Source: Lingula anatina
Lineage: Eukaryota; Brachiopoda; Lingulata; Lingulida; Lingulidae
DNA length: 64,000 nucleotides
Reading direction: 5' to 3'
Assembly (NCBI RefSeq): GCF_001039355.2
Contig: NW_019774958.1
Coordinates: 324,866 to 388,865, forward strand
Positions 12,001 to 24,741 of the stretch are shown piece by piece. Position 1 is the first letter of the stretch. The number at the start of each line of letters is the position of its first letter. The notes beneath the pieces are model-generated. The model saw only the letters and a program-made list of their open reading frames with translations, was not told where the DNA came from and searched no databases. A program made the position numbers and the translations under genes.

Positions 12001-12889
12001 GAGATTATGGCAAAACTCAGTAGGTGCTATTCCTTAAACCCCAATCCCTTACACACCATCGGACTAAACTCTGTGGGGATTCATGCTAAGTGCAATCAGT
12101 GAAATCAGCTTAATTGTCTGACATGCCTCCTCAAGCATATTGGGGATAACTAAGCTGAGTGCACACAAAGTTGATTTCATCCTACCTGTTTAAGGAAGAT
12201 GGCATTCAGTTAAGCTGATAGCTTTTAGAGAGAGCCCCCACAGAGTAGGACCGACCCATGTAGACTCATGTGTCTATGGGAATGCCCCTTCGTGTGTGAT
12301 ATTTCAGAATTTCTATCAATACAGTCAATCTGATCTGTGAGACTACACACAACAATTGCAACTGAGGAACATTGTAAGTGACATGGCATCATCTTGGATT
12401 CTAATGGTTACAAATCATACAATAGCTATAAGGGTAAGGGTTATTTCAAAATAACAGAATTAAGCTTTCCCAACTTGACTGCAAATGCGGCCCAAGGTTC
12501 CAACAAACAACACAATGAACAATGTGTTGTATTCTGCCGACGTGATACAAAAAAAAATAAATACATTGATCATAAAGTGTTTTTTATATAAGATATATTG
12601 GATCAATAACATTACTCTATTTAATCATAGAAAATTACATCAGAAACAAGGTTGTATAAAGAAATCAATTTTTTTCAGCTTAAAGCGTTCATAAATGTAT
12701 CAAAATGAAAGTAGCATAATGGGAATCTGAGCTTCAGTTTTACTTCTTTTAAATGAAATTGTAATTTATATCTTTAATACTTACCCAAAATATAATATTA
12801 AAAGTGCAGAGGGCATATTTTAAAAAGAAAAGTCCACAGCAGCCCTCGTCAAACTTCTTCTTACTTCTTTGGTCTCGTAGGTTACTCAT
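6045..12889 (-). CDS. Tetraspanin, CD151/TSPAN11-like
   Basis: Seven coding exons (minus strand): 12785-12889, 7938-8129, 7583-7657, 7221-7319, 6678-6830, 6312-6395, 6045-6131. All splice in phase 0 and give 264 aa. TM1 is split between exons 1 and 2, TM2 is followed by G-C-Y-G-A, TM3 lies in exon 3 and TM4 spans exons 6-7. The large extracellular loop contains C-C-G, P-D-S-C-C, a lone Cys and G-C, giving six cysteines. The segment R-N-H-P-S-N-I-Y closely resembles the same place in vertebrate CD151, and the C-terminus ends in Q-P-T-Y-M. Such proteins organise membrane microdomains with integrins; that role is from family knowledge. An acceptor at 12950 shows that exon 1 begins with 5' UTR and that at least one upstream noncoding exon exists, not located with confidence (a donor-like site near 19,636 is one candidate). 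Intron 1 is about 4.65 kb. Confidence 0.92.
8130..8290 (-). repeat. Local tandem repeat carrying a truncated copy of tetraspanin exon 2
   Basis: The start of exon 2 with its acceptor (8096-8135) is repeated about 85 bp away at 8183-8227: 'gccaagatgacagcaccagacaactg' against 'gccaagatggcagcaccagacaactg'. The intronic block 'tacccaagact' at about 8169 also recurs as 'gcccaagact' near 8254. The extra copy keeps an AG acceptor but has no donor or complete frame, so it is a relic rather than an alternative exon. Confidence 0.6.
8300..12784 (-). other. Large intron 1 of the CD151-like tetraspanin
   Basis: No exon with conserved coding content seen inside. It contains short homopolymers, an A-run near 11,721-11,735 and a decayed foldback candidate at 12,057-12,255. 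A plus-strand 118-codon frame at 10,662-11,018 has no recognisable domain and no supporting splice context. Confidence 0.6.
12057..12255. repeat. Possible decayed foldback element
   Basis: An imperfect inverted repeat joins 'cggactaaactctgtgggg' (12060-12078) and the complement of 12235-12253 ('cggtcctactctgtggggg'). A second weaker match sits inside it ('tcagcttaa'). No target-site duplication was found. Low confidence. Confidence 0.28.
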
Positions 12890-15800
12890 GTTGGCAGACG
12901 ACAGCTGTGGTGATGTGGTGGGAAGGATGGGAACTTTTCAACTACAGCACCTAAAATACAAACAAGAAACTGCTGAAATACTAACTTGGGCACTTGGATT
13001 TCAACCAGATACTTGACACAAATATGGAATTGGTTCTGGCGTTGTCCAGAGCTGACAACAATAAAAAGTCTTTTTCTGAAAAAAAAAAAAAAAAATACAT
13101 AAAAAACTATAGATCTATTCAAGTGAAAGTGAACAAAGGATCAGGGGTCCTTCAGCAGTATCATACAGCACGTCCTTTTTTCTTCCAGCAAGTAAAAAAA
13201 GAACTAATTCAAAATGCACAATTTTTGAAAGATGCAATATTCCATCAGATAACTGAACCAAGTGCTGAAAATACCAGTGCACAACCCACTCAGCTAGAAA
13301 ATTCTAGTCAGCTGCCACAAACATTTGGACTATTACAAAGACAGCTCCACTTTCTCTATTAAGGCCTGACAGACTTCATTTTTGTTCCAAGCCTACTTCA
13401 AACAACCTTCTTTAAAAAAAAACCCTTAGCCAAAAATTGCAGGATTTCAAATGTGATCATTCTGAGCTATGTACATACATATCCTCAGACCAGATCCCCA
13501 TAGTACAGGTCCCAACACAGCCAGACTGCTTCAACTGTTCAGGAACAGGTCACATTTTACAGTGACTGTTTAAGTGGAGTGTCCAGGGTTCCAAATGTTT
13601 GCCAAAATCTTGTGAACCAATTAGGTCTGCCTGTACACAGCTTACCAGTCCACAGGCAATCCTATCCAACACTGAGAAATGAACAAGGTAGGCCCCAATT
13701 TCAAATTTCCAACAGCAGGCCACATTTCTTTATGTATGTATATAAATACAAACTTATATATACACACACTTGCAAGCTGTTTAAAATGAGAGTGGTCCTG
13801 GGAGAAATTGAACCAGGCAAGTATTTTAATAAAAACCCTAAGGATGAAACAGCAATAATGGCTCTAAATTTTCCTAATAAATGTCGGTCAGATTTATCCC
13901 CAAGCACCGTGAAAGATAGTCTCTTGGTGTACAGTTATTAAATCTGATATGCACTTTTAAGGAGATAAAAATAACCTGGTGTATTTTTACTCTCTTGTAA
14001 TGGCTAAAATCTATGTTAGGCCCCAGACATGCATTCCAAAGAAGGCAAATCTTACCCACTGTTAAACCTATTCCTTGCCAATGCTTAAGATGGGTGTAGA
14101 GATAAAAAGGATTCCAAATGTTCACAAAAAGGTGCTAATAGCCTCTTCTAACTGAATCTCCAAATGCCATGAAGATTTCATTTCCAGAACTGATAATGTC
14201 ATGGTTTTAGAGGATTTTTCTTGGTATGCATGGCTAAGAACTTATTCAATTCTGGTATACCCTACTGTTCCTCTTTCTTTTCCAAAAATACAATTCTCAA
14301 GAAAGATACTTCTCTTTCTCCCCTTCAGCACCACCTGTACCAACTGTATGATCTGATATTACATTTTCTTATTTTCACATTACTCACTAACACATTGCTT
14401 ACTTTTGCTTACTGTCTTATTTACCTCAATACATGCCCACACATAATAAAACCAATATCTAATTGAAAACCAGTTACAAAGAGACTGCAACCAAGACTAG
14501 GCTTCATAAAAAAGTGCAATCCCATTTTCAGTTCAGATATATGTGCACAATTAAAAGCTCATGTAGTAAATTCTTGAGGGTCACGAAAACAGTCACAACT
14601 ACCATCTTCACTGTTATAAACACATTTTAAAGACTATGACAACAAGAGACTGACAGAAAACCTTACTGTCTTAAATTCTACTTACTTTCTAAAAGGCAAG
14701 TTTCATACTTTCCAATTATGTAAGTACAAGTGCTTGATCAAAAAATACATTTATACACTTATAATATTACATTACAAAAAGAATACACAAAATACTATTT
14801 TCAGCAAACTGTATGTCAATCATGTGAAGGAAAAAGCTGTCTTAAAAACACATTTTAGAGTTTGTAACTCTGTTGTGAACCCCAAGTTCATCCATCAACT
14901 ATATTTTTTCTGAGAAATGAATGATTGATTTTTTTCATCAAGAAATATTGTTGGTTTTTACACATTTTCACACCTCATGCATATTAACACATACATCTTA
15001 ACACCAACTATAAATGCTGTAGCCATTAGCATGTGTATATGATGTCTGTGTACTCATTTCCCTGTCTCCAAACAAAATGTCATGCTGATGACAAATTGCA
15101 TGGAATATTAACATGACCGTATATGTACTAGTATGTACCCATACTTTGGAAATCAGTATAATGTACTCCAATAGAAGAATCAGAAATTCTATACCCTGCT
15201 GTCAAAACATTGGATACTATCCCCAAGAGGTCATCCTAGAAAAGAATAATCAAATTAAGACAATGAACCACAACTCCCCATAGGTCTGCTGCACTTAAAA
15301 TGAGCACTTTCATAAATAGCAAGTTAAGGGAATTTCAGATATATCAGAACGGTGTGAATATAAGTGGTCCCCATCGTGATTCGACTTTCTGACGTAAACA
15401 AAAAAAAAAAAAAAAAAAAAAAACTTGACAAATCACTTTCATCCAAGGAAACCTTAGAGTTGACACAAAGGACTGAAAGTAAAGAAATGTAAATAACATT
15501 TTTTGGGGGGATGGGGGTGGGGGGGTGCAGGGAGGTTTACAAACGGAGCGAAAAGAGAAAATCTGGTCTCAAGGCAAGCCTAAATAGCATTAAAACTTTA
15601 AGAAAACATATATCACATAAAAGTCCACAAATAATTCACCTCCCCCCCAAAAAATAATAATTTGAAGGATAACAGTCTTTATTTACAGAAAAAAATAGTA
15701 TCAATCTATGAAAGACAAATTTTGTTTGGAAAATAATTATAGTACCTTTTAGTCACCTGCTCCTCATAATGACTTGGTAATTTACTCCCACTGTTAAAAC

Positions 15801-15951
15801 AATGTCCTGGTAGTCTTTAAATCAGTCTGTATCTGAAAATAATAAGATCAGTGATATTAATATTCCCAATTCTTTAAATAACAAGTAATAATCTGCACTA
15901 GTTTTTGGAGACACAGTGATATTGTATCAGTTAAGTCACTCAGAAGAGACA

Positions 15952-16139
15952 TAGAGTGTATTCAGATCAGCGGACTGACACATCAGCAGATCAAATATGG
16001 CGACCCACTAAAAAGTTTGCTGCTTAATTTTCGATTAGACACTAAATAGATTCTCTGTGAGGATTACTCAACAAGGATTCAAGTGGGTCGGCCATATTTG
16101 ATCCGCGGATCTGTCAGTCTGCTGTTCTGAATGTGCTCA
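15952..16139. mobile_element. MITE-like foldback element, copy 1
   Basis: Arms of about 54 bp are inverted copies. The left arm contains 'ttcagatcagcggactgaca' then 'gatcaaatatggcgaccca'. The right arm, reverse-complemented, reads 'ttcagaacagcagactgaca' then 'gatcaaatatggccgaccca'. The spacer is about 75 bp with no coding capacity. The same arm core ('gatc..aaatatgg..gaccc') recurs as an inverted pair at 47,672-47,985, so this is a dispersed family of nonautonomous elements. A target-site duplication is not obvious. Confidence 0.65.
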
Positions 16140-16160
16140 TAGACCGAAATCATCCCAGAT

Positions 16161-16164
<4 letters not shown>

Positions 16165-16220
<56 letters not shown>
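16165..16220. repeat. (TA)n microsatellite
   Basis: About 28 uninterrupted TA dinucleotides, directly after the foldback element. Confidence 0.95.
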
Positions 16221-16223
<3 letters not shown>

Positions 16224-19200
16224 TACATGCTTTAAGTGCAGTATCTACTTAGAACAGTTAAATATCATTTTCCGTGTTAGTCGCACATTATAACACTCAG
16301 GTGAATTAAATGCAAATTTAGTGTCTTTATTTTATGTCAGCAGTATAAACAAACTGATGCCACTGTATCAACAGTCATTATACACACCAAGGTGTGTTTA
16401 TACACAGATTGGGTTGATTCTTCTCCGACAGATAGCTAAGGTAATTTAAGGTAATTTATAAAAGTTCTCTTGCCCACCACTTTCTGGCACCAAAGTCTCC
16501 ATGAAAATGTTTCAATGAAAATGGTGAGTGTAGCTTAATCAAACACCCCGCAAAGAACTTATATGGAGGAAGGATCAACCCAACTTATACGTAAATTTAT
16601 GCTCTTTACAAGTGAAACACTACCCCTTAAACCAATCATCATTGGTCCTCACTAGATGGACATCTGTCCAAACTTTAAATACCCTGGCCTCAATGTAACT
16701 TTACCTTACCTAGCTATCACTATACCTTCAACAGGGAATGAAAAATCAGATATCCCAAACTTCAATGTATTTCAAATTAAGAACAAACAGTCTGGGAAAA
16801 AGTAAACATGGCACATTTCAACATTCAAACACTGAATGTCAATACTATCTTGATGGTCATGGTTGCAGAATAATTCTGTAATTTAGCAACTCGTAGTGTG
16901 AACCATTAAGACTGTTATCTGCCACTATGGACCAGGTTCTGTTGATATAGCAGCTCACACAATGTTATGTGACATTATTTATAAATCAACTTTGCAGACT
17001 TAAAACATCAAGACTAGTACGCGTCTCACTACTGCGCTGAATCTCTATGGGGATTTTAACATTTGCCATCAATCCAAACCTTTAAACCACTTACATTTAT
17101 GTAAGCTCTCAAACATTTTCTGTTAAATCCAATTCCATAATTAAATTAGTTTAGTTCAATAAAAATAGCTGGTAGTCTTTAACAGTCAGATTATTTCAGA
17201 AAAGGAAATCAAATACTCTTTTTATGTATTTAAATAAAATCATTATAGAAAATTGTGTATTTGGTTATATGGCTAAACAAGCAACATTTCGATCAGTACT
17301 TCAAAGCCAAAGAACTACATAGAGCATAAAAGAGAGACAATACGACACTACATGAACCAATGCAACTAAATGTAACATGTACCACATGCAGATAATCTGA
17401 CAACCTACCCAGGGAGCACATGTACCTGATCGTCACTCACGTATCAAATGCCAAGAAAAAAAAAAGGTTCCTGAAAGGATTAGAATACAATTCATTTTCA
17501 ATTACCTTCCTCTTTTCTAGGCAAAAACAAAGCCCCCTAACAATACCGTGTGTCTGTAACCAGCAATGTTCCAGGAACTATCTGCAGTATAAAAGTAGCT
17601 GCAGGCATCTGGTACAACACATCCAAGGCTGCTCAGCGGGACATGGGGGAGAACAATCAGACTCAAAGTGCATGCCACCACACCTACAGTGCTGCCATAG
17701 ACTACACACAGATGACAAACAGCTCATAAGGCTGGGAAAGATCTGATACTGCCTCTCAACCATGTAATGATACAACCTCCCAATTACAATAGCAATTGAT
17801 GTTCTACATACAGAGACAAGGCAAAATGCCAAAAACCCTGCTTTTAAAGGTTAAAGATAGGTATCCTCCTGTGATATCTAATTGATTTTTTTTTCAAACG
17901 GCAGAGACACAATGGAAGTTTGTGCAATAAATTTGGAGAGATATCACACAGATTTTTGCATGCCATGTTCATTCACATCACAAAATCAATGTGGAATCAG
18001 AAGTGCGTGTGTACTGATCACAATTTATCTCCAGTGACTGCTTAACACATGATTGTGAAGTATATTTAAAGCAACATAAAGACAATTCCTTTCAAGGGCC
18101 ATTTTCAGTCAACTTTTTTTTTAAATGTTACAGATCTTATTTCAGGAAGTAGAAAACTTAATTGACAGCAACCCCTCATGCCCCTGTGCAACTCCCTCAA
18201 TCACCTATGGATGTTCTTTCAATCAAGTTGTAATGTCTCAATCTATTATGTGCTTTATATCAGTCTAGCACACGTGAAACTATTTAATAGGTTCTAGTAT
18301 CAGTATACCATAGTACTATAGAGCATGCAATTCTTTTCTTACAATAGGAAAGCAATCTAACAAACAACATAAGCTATATAATGTACCTACCTAAATATTA
18401 ATGGCAGTAGGCAGGACAACACAGCACAGTCTGGACCAGATTTCTACTTTTTGACAGCACCATTTAAGAAAATTAAGAATACCAAATATCATCCTACAAT
18501 GCCCCAGGAGAGTTTAGATGACAGCTTATTAAGATACAGTGACAAATTACTCCTGCACTACACAATGGAATGAAGCAGTATTATTCAACTCAAGAGCTGA
18601 TTTGCAAGTATAGTACTTCTTGCTGTAGGCAGAATCTGTTTAACCTAATGTTGCACACTTGGCACTGAAAGCAAAAAAATTCCCCCTTGGCCCCAGCAAT
18701 TAGGACTAATTATTTCTTTGTGACTTCTAGGAACTCTATTTTTAATCGTTTTTAATTAGGGTGGGGGCTGAAGGGTTCATTATAAAATTATTAGACGAAG
18801 GAGCTCTAAGATCGGCTGATTTTGGTGTATCCTATGAGCAATGGCATGTGGAAAGCTTAAAAAACTGGTCGATGTAATTTAGAGATCTTGGCAGGTACAA
18901 GTGTTTACATTATTGATCATATTGCATGGTGTGAAGTTAAATATACTGTTGAAAAAACATTTTTATAAGGAGCAAAATGTTTTCATACAAGATAAAAGAG
19001 GCACATTCTTTATTTGTAATTTTTAGAAATCTAAAGAAATAATTATATTAATCAATGTTTTTTCATCATCTCACATTTAAAACAACAAGTACAATTTGAT
19101 AATAAAAGAGTTACACCTTAATACATCATGTCTAGATGTACTACACTCCATCTTGGCTATATCAAGAACAAAATATACCTTGTACAGTGTGGTTATTAGA

Positions 19201-19996
19201 TTTCCGAGTAGACATATCATCCACGTTCATGTGAAGATTTCTATGATTAAACTACACATTTACACAGTCATCACTGATAAGAACAATCCTGTAAGGACAT
19301 AATGATTATAACAGCTATGAACAACTGAGATAACACGAGAGCTCAGCCATGAAAAGTAATCACGTAAGAACAAGTTGTAGAAAAGATAAGATATGAATCA
19401 AGATGCAGACACAGGCATGTACGAGTATGTACCTGCTTGGTCCCCAGATTTAGCATTATAAAATATAGAATGAAGAAATCAGAACAAAGGGTCATATAAA
19501 AATACCCTTATAAAATTATTTTTAAGTAAATATCTCAACAGAACAGGCAGCAGGCTTAGAGGGCTACCTGATCATGTCTGCCCAGCCAGTGTGGACACTT
19601 GTTCTTTGTCACCTAAGTCTGTCTACATTGTACATACCTGTGAGCTGTCTACTTGTGTGTTCTGTTGTCTGACCTGGAAGTCTTTTACTTACTGACCCAC
19701 CAGTGCATTGATCTACCACACAAACCCTCCCCGTCTGCTGCTATGTCTCTACACACCTGTAGGGTGGGAGGAATCTAAACACCGAGATGTCTAATCAATA
19801 AATGAGAAAACTTTTCCTATTTTTTCCCCATGCCTATCACTTTATCAAAAACCAGACTTTGTGTATCATATAAAACCTTGATACTGCATTCAAAAGGAAA
19901 TATGCATAAGCTTTCAAAACCATATATTTCCCAGTGCAAATAAAAAATGAATCCATGCATGCTTATTGTTCGACTCCTGTAACTTTTTAATTTCAG

Positions 19997-20364
19997 GGCC
20001 GGCTGTTGAGGCTGTGGTTAGAACTATACATGCTTCAGGCCACAGCTCTTCACTTAAGGCCCCAGAACGGGACAGTGTACTCAAAGGTACTATATGGGAG
20101 GTAGTTTGCTGTTCCAACAAAGGCTTATTTTCTATACTATTCATTGTGTTATTGCAGTATAAGGTAGCTTTGTGATTGAATCAAACTACAACACAGGTCT
20201 GTTGGATTTACTTTCAAATATTTCACCTTCATTGGAAAAGCATCTTTCGAAAAGGAGAGGTGCATGAACAATATGGTTCAGCTGGCCCTTACATCGCCAC
20301 TGACCCAAGGAAAGTTGATATATCCATAAGAAGGCACACAGTTCCTGATCAATTTACTGCATAG
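19997..20364 (+). pseudogene. Decayed coding fragment of unknown family, two exon-like blocks
   Basis: Block 1 (19997-20086) follows a good acceptor ('tttaatttcag') and ends at 'ctcaaag|gtac'. It reads as 30 codons of protein-like composition. Block 2 (20197-20364) follows 'acaacacag' and continues in the same phase as G-L-L-D-L-L-S-N-I-S-P-S-L-E-K-H. It stops at TGA near 20,265. A second protein-like run (E-V-H-E-Q-Y-G-S-A-G-P-Y) continues in another frame to TAG at 20,362-20,364. One frameshift between the two runs explains this best, so I call it a pseudogene fragment. I do not recognise the family. It could be a remnant of a transposon-encoded gene or of a host gene. Confidence 0.3.
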
Positions 20365-20865
20365 GTAAATCCAGGGCTTAATTCCTTACAACATAATTGG
20401 AAGTTTATACAGTATAACCAAATAAGAAATATGGTTATGCAATATCTACATGACTGTCTCGCTGGATGTATACCCCTGTGCTACAAGATAAACCTTCTTT
20501 CATCTTTGCTAACATATATTATTCAAACAATAACTTGCCAAATATTAGTTTTGCAATAATGTCTCAGGAGGAACTTAGATAAATGTTATTGACTGGCTCA
20601 TATATCTAATGAAAACTTTATTTGGTCCTTGGCTTAATCCAATGTGCAAATCTTCTCACCTGAGAGAAACAAAGCATGAGCTGTATAAACAATTCAATAA
20701 AAGGTAGGTAGTTCAATCCTTCCATCTTGTGGAACTAGTTCAGAAAGGCATATAGTAAAGAAAGAGTACAGTTACTGAACAAAGAACACTAAGACTTGTT
20801 TCTTTGCTTTCCATTTAACAAAAGATATAAGAAATAAAATATACATATATCTCAGATGCTGCTAG

Positions 20866-20925
<60 letters not shown>

Positions 20926-21474
20926 CAAAGGACAGGTCTACTTACAAGTACAGAATAGTAACCTTCACTTTTGTGATGCAGACACCATTTAACTATTCCC
21001 AGATAGTACTTCTTTCTAGTCTTTTTTATCTTTCTTTCACACACACACTATCACAGGTGCAGACATGACTGATCTTAGGATACCTGCCCAATGAATCATC
21101 CTGACTGAAGGTAGCTGCTACCACATGTACACTACACCCCATCATCAACCATTAGTATGGGCGGCATTAGTGTTCCTCTGTGGGAAACCTAATCTTCTAC
21201 AAATGACATGATTTGTGCATGATCATAGGCCCTATCAACTTAATTTGATTTTCACTGACCACATTTTATATGACTCCATTAATAGAGATGGATATTATTG
21301 ACCATAATATGGGAAAGAGTTCGAAATTTTTCCAGCACGGATTTTGATCACTGGCAAAATGTGGAGTATTCCTTGGCTGATTTCAAGTCTCCTATACACC
21401 AACACATGATTTAGTGACTTTTAATAGGCAAAAGTACCAGCCCTTAGGGAATAACTTTATCTGGCACAATGTCT
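20365..21474. other. Gene-free stretch left of the transposon
   Basis: Nothing coding seen. Contains the (TA)n tract at 20,868-20,922 and the left target-site flank. Confidence 0.6.
20868..20922. repeat. (TA)n microsatellite
   Basis: About 27 TA units. Its translation gives an artefactual I-Y repeat frame. Confidence 0.95.
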
Positions 21475-21480
21475 GCTTTA
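21475..21480. repeat. Left target-site duplication GCTTTA
   Basis: The six bases GCTTTA immediately precede the left terminus (TATGGAAGTG...) and are repeated exactly at 34,130-34,135 after the right terminus. Confidence 0.9.
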
Positions 21481-21499
21481 TATGGAAGTGTGTAAGGGC

Positions 21500-21692
21500 C
21501 ACAACACCAACACCAAAAACAAAACTCACAACAGCAACACCAAAACTCACAACACCAACACCAAAAACAAAACTCACAACAGCAACACAAAACTCACAAC
21601 ACCAACACCAAAAACAAAACTCACAACAGCAACACAAAACTCACAACACCAACACCAAAAACAAAAGCCACAACACCAACACCAAACAAAGA
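21500..21692 (+). repeat. Subterminal 47-bp minisatellite, left end
   Basis: The 47-bp unit has a 27-bp half (CACAACACCAACACC then AAAAACAAAACT) and a 20-bp half (CACAACAGCAACACAAAACT). There are three full units plus partial ones. All six frames through it are artefacts (N-T-N-T-K type). Subterminal repeats often serve as transposase binding sites; that role here is inference. Confidence 0.9.
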
Positions 21693-21699
21693 GCGCTTT

Positions 21700-21931
21700 A
21701 AAGAAACCTGAGTATCATGTATACCTCATCATGCCTGCACTAGATGACCACTCAAACTTGACCCACTTCAGTAGTCATTAAAGAATAATCAATCAATTGT
21801 CAAATTTACAAATTAAAGAGGAGAGGCATTTCCAACCCTCCAAGAGAAAATCCGTCTATTTTCAATTTGCAACAGACCATCAAAGTGAATCTCTACAAGC
21901 GACAGATAGACAACAATTCCAAGCAACCAAG
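21700..21931 (+). promoter_or_regulatory. Left-TIR promoter and noncoding leader exon candidate for the HECT gene
   Basis: Sequence ending in CCAAG|GTAAGC at 21931/21932, a consensus donor inside the inverted repeat. A start codon is lacking in the open frame before it, so it would be 5' UTR spliced to the acceptor at 22901 (TTTCAG|CAAATG). The same sequence sits inverted in the right repeat. Transcription start is not visible. Confidence 0.5.
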
Positions 21932-22904
21932 GTAAGCATATTTTCTTTTCTAGTTTGGTTTAAGAGGTATATTTTTTATCAAAAAGATTGAAAATCGGTC
22001 AAGTCTTTGTTCTGAGAATGCCACATGGTTTGAACTGTCCTTGTTATAATTAACAATGCTATGGAAAATTTCTATGTTATTTCTTTTTTCAAAAATGTAC
22101 AAAGTTATTAACTAAAAATAGTTATGTGTTACATTAGTAATTATTTGGCATAGCATTGTCTAAAATCATGAGAAATTGGTTTAGTATAACTAAAGTAATG
22201 TCTTGCTGCACTGAATTTTTATTTGAATTATTGTTAGCAGTATCAAATGTTTGTTTGCTGTTTATTATATTTATTCTAGAGGACAGACCTTGAGATTACA
22301 TGGTTAAGAGCATAAGGGGCAAAGCTGCAAGTGTTAGAATGCATATACTAATTAAACTATATATGATACATTGTATTTATAGTCAAATCTTTTATGTCAC
22401 ATTAGCAATATTGGGATTTTTATTTCCTAGTGTCATGCTCAGGAATATGAATGAAAGAATGATTCAGTTTAATTTGGAAGTCTTAAATTGGGCATGCAGT
22501 GTCAAATTACAAGTTCAGTGTTACTATTTACTATGAAATGCTAGTTCATAAAGAACAGATGTGCACAGAGTGTATAAATTGTCACATACGATATTGGTCA
22601 GTCTGAGAACAATAAGAACACTAGTGGCTAGCTATAGTTTTTAAACATAATGAAAACAAATCAAAATATAAGAAAAAATAATTATTGTTATTATTTTAAT
22701 TTTTGGATTTATTTTACTATTGCAATTTCACAGTATTGTGAAATCCTTGCAGAGGTTGACATTATGTACTTGCTGTATGCTCTTGATCTCTTTTTCATTT
22801 TTATATACGTACTGTTCATTATGAAATTTTTCGGGGGTATTTTTTATTTCATATGAAGAGCAATTATTTCCTTTGATGTATTATTTACTATTTCATTTCA
22901 GCAA

Positions 22905-24703
22905 ATGTATTGCCCTTATTGTGGGAAAAAATTGCCCCAGGGATATGAGAAATTCCGTTGCTGCACATTCTGTGGAGAATTACTCCCAGATTGGAGTAGC
23001 AGACAACATGACAGTGGTACAGGTGAGTTTAGATTTAGTTTATTACACGTAAGTACTAGCCAGTACAGTAGTCATGGGAGTTGGAGATGCAGGAGTGTAC
23101 TGTATACATGTACTATAGTCATAAGTTTGCAACTGAAACATACAGAATTTTGCACTGGTCCCCTAAGTTCACAGAAAAGATACAAGAGAAAGTACTAAAA
23201 ATAAATAAGTGTGCATCTGAATAGATTTATCTTTATTGTTCAGATTTGCCCAGTTCAGCCATAGCTGGCTTCAGTGGTATCAGTTTTAGTAGTGGTTTCA
23301 CTGAGCCAAAAAAAGAAGGTAAGCAGCCAGTTTTTAGTAAATATGCAAAAGAAAGTCACCAAAACTATTTCATTAGCAACAATGTTATTATTGCATGTGT
23401 CTTTGTATTTCGAAATGGTTTAAAATTTATTGAATGAGAGTGCAGTTAATGCAATTTTGTCAATACTCTGTAAATTTCTTTATTTGAAAGTTATTATTTC
23501 CATTTTCATGATGCATGTTTTTCAGATTTACCCCAGCTTTTGCAAACCTTCCATGATATGAGGGAAAAGCGTAATAGCGAAAGGAATTCTTTTTTTGTAA
23601 AAAAGAAGTTCAAAGTGGTGGACAAAGAAGTGAATGTAAGTACATGTACATAAAAATGTTTTAGGAAGGTTAAAATTGAAGATTGATCCACTAAACATTG
23701 CATGTTATATGTGAGGTTTTGATATAAAATGGCCTCTAAGCAGTCTTAGATTTCATATAATTCAAAAGATTAAAGGAAATATTTTGACATTAGATAAAGA
23801 AATTAATATAGTATGGTGTGATCTACCAGAAAAAAGACATCCATGCCTTGCATCAAACTCGAAAAAAAAACAAAAAACAAAAACAGTCTTAGAGAAAAGG
23901 TAACAGCTACAGCACCTGTATCCATTCTTTGTATTGATTAGTTTGTCTTATTCAAATCAACCTGTTCAGTTTCATTTAACTTTTCCCAGTGAGCTAGTGT
24001 ACACTGATGGTTAGTGTTTTTGCCCTGTAGAGCAGGGGACACACTTTGTTTACTCACCTTTGACCCCCTCTGTGCTCTTGATGCCATTTAGGTTACTGAA
24101 CCTAAATTGACTGTAATTCCCGCAAATGAATGTAGATAATTTCATAAAAACAAATTAAATAAATAAAAAATAAACCCCACTGTGTATGGACATAGTAAAA
24201 AGTGTTTATTGGGATCTAAATTTCTTGGATTGATATAAAGACTTTTTGACTTTGCAGTTAACTCAAGAGATTGTCTGAGAGAAAAAAAAACTGTCCATAT
24301 GATCTACCTTAAATTGATTTGACTGAAACACAAAATCTAATACTTATTTTGTGTATCTATTTCCAGATTAGAGTTGGAATTCTTCAACCATCAGAAAAAG
24401 GTGGATTAAAACCCTTCCGGGGGAAATACCTGCAAGTCAAAGTCAAGCCAACCTATAATGCCGAACAAACCTTAGCAGCCAGCTTGGCTAAACACAGAGC
24501 CCACAATGGGCATGTTATGGAGCCTGGTGATTATACCCTTACGTACGAAAGTGGTATGGTAGTGGAGAACTTGCCAGAGGGAAATCCCCCTGCCAGCTTT
24601 ACCATCAAGGGCTACAAAGAACAACTACAAAAGGACTACCAGAGACTGGTCCTTTTCATTTGTGCCACGGAACATCTAGGTATTATATATTTGGTTTCAT
24701 TTA

Positions 24704-24741
<38 letters not shown>

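Larger units (their letters stand above)
12951..19996. other. Gene-poor region upstream of the CD151-like tetraspanin
   Basis: No coding exon recognised. It holds A-runs near 13,079-13,095 and 15,399-15,423, a G-rich patch near 15,503-15,536, a foldback element at 15,952-16,139 and a (TA)n tract at about 16,165-16,220. Donor-like sites on the minus strand (for example near 15,763 and 19,636) could belong to noncoding leader exons of the tetraspanin but cannot be confirmed here. Confidence 0.45.
21481..22250. repeat. Left terminal inverted repeat
   Basis: 770 bp from TATGGAAGTG to ...GCAGTATCAAATGT. It pairs with 33315-34129. Differences seen are about half a dozen substitutions (for example near 21,774, 21,807, 21,912, 21,961 and 22,022) plus minisatellite copy number. 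It contains a subterminal minisatellite and a leader-exon candidate ending at the donor CCAAG|GTAAGC (21931/21932). Confidence 0.93.

Noticed and set aside
17420-17832. Overlapping frames on both strands with many cysteines
   Set aside because: No family resemblance and no paired splice sites. Possibly untranslated leader sequence of the tetraspanin, but not supported.
20856-20926. I-Y repeat frame, and the R-E repeat frame at 60856-61056
   Set aside because: Translations of (TA)n and (GA)n microsatellites.
21500-21692. Regular repeats considered as a CRISPR-like array
   Set aside because: Units are contiguous with no unique spacers, and they lie in a eukaryotic transposon end.
21414-21781. 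Open frames rich in N-T-K or T-T-P repeats at the left transposon end, and their mirror at 33853-34155
   Set aside because: They run through the 47-bp minisatellite. All frames are open because the unit lacks stops, and there is no domain or splice support.
21797-21991. Open frame over the leader-exon candidate in the left inverted repeat
   Set aside because: It has no ATG, is preceded by an in-frame stop and runs past a consensus donor into the intron. Splicing it to the next exon of the mirror gene gives an early stop. Treated as untranslated leader.
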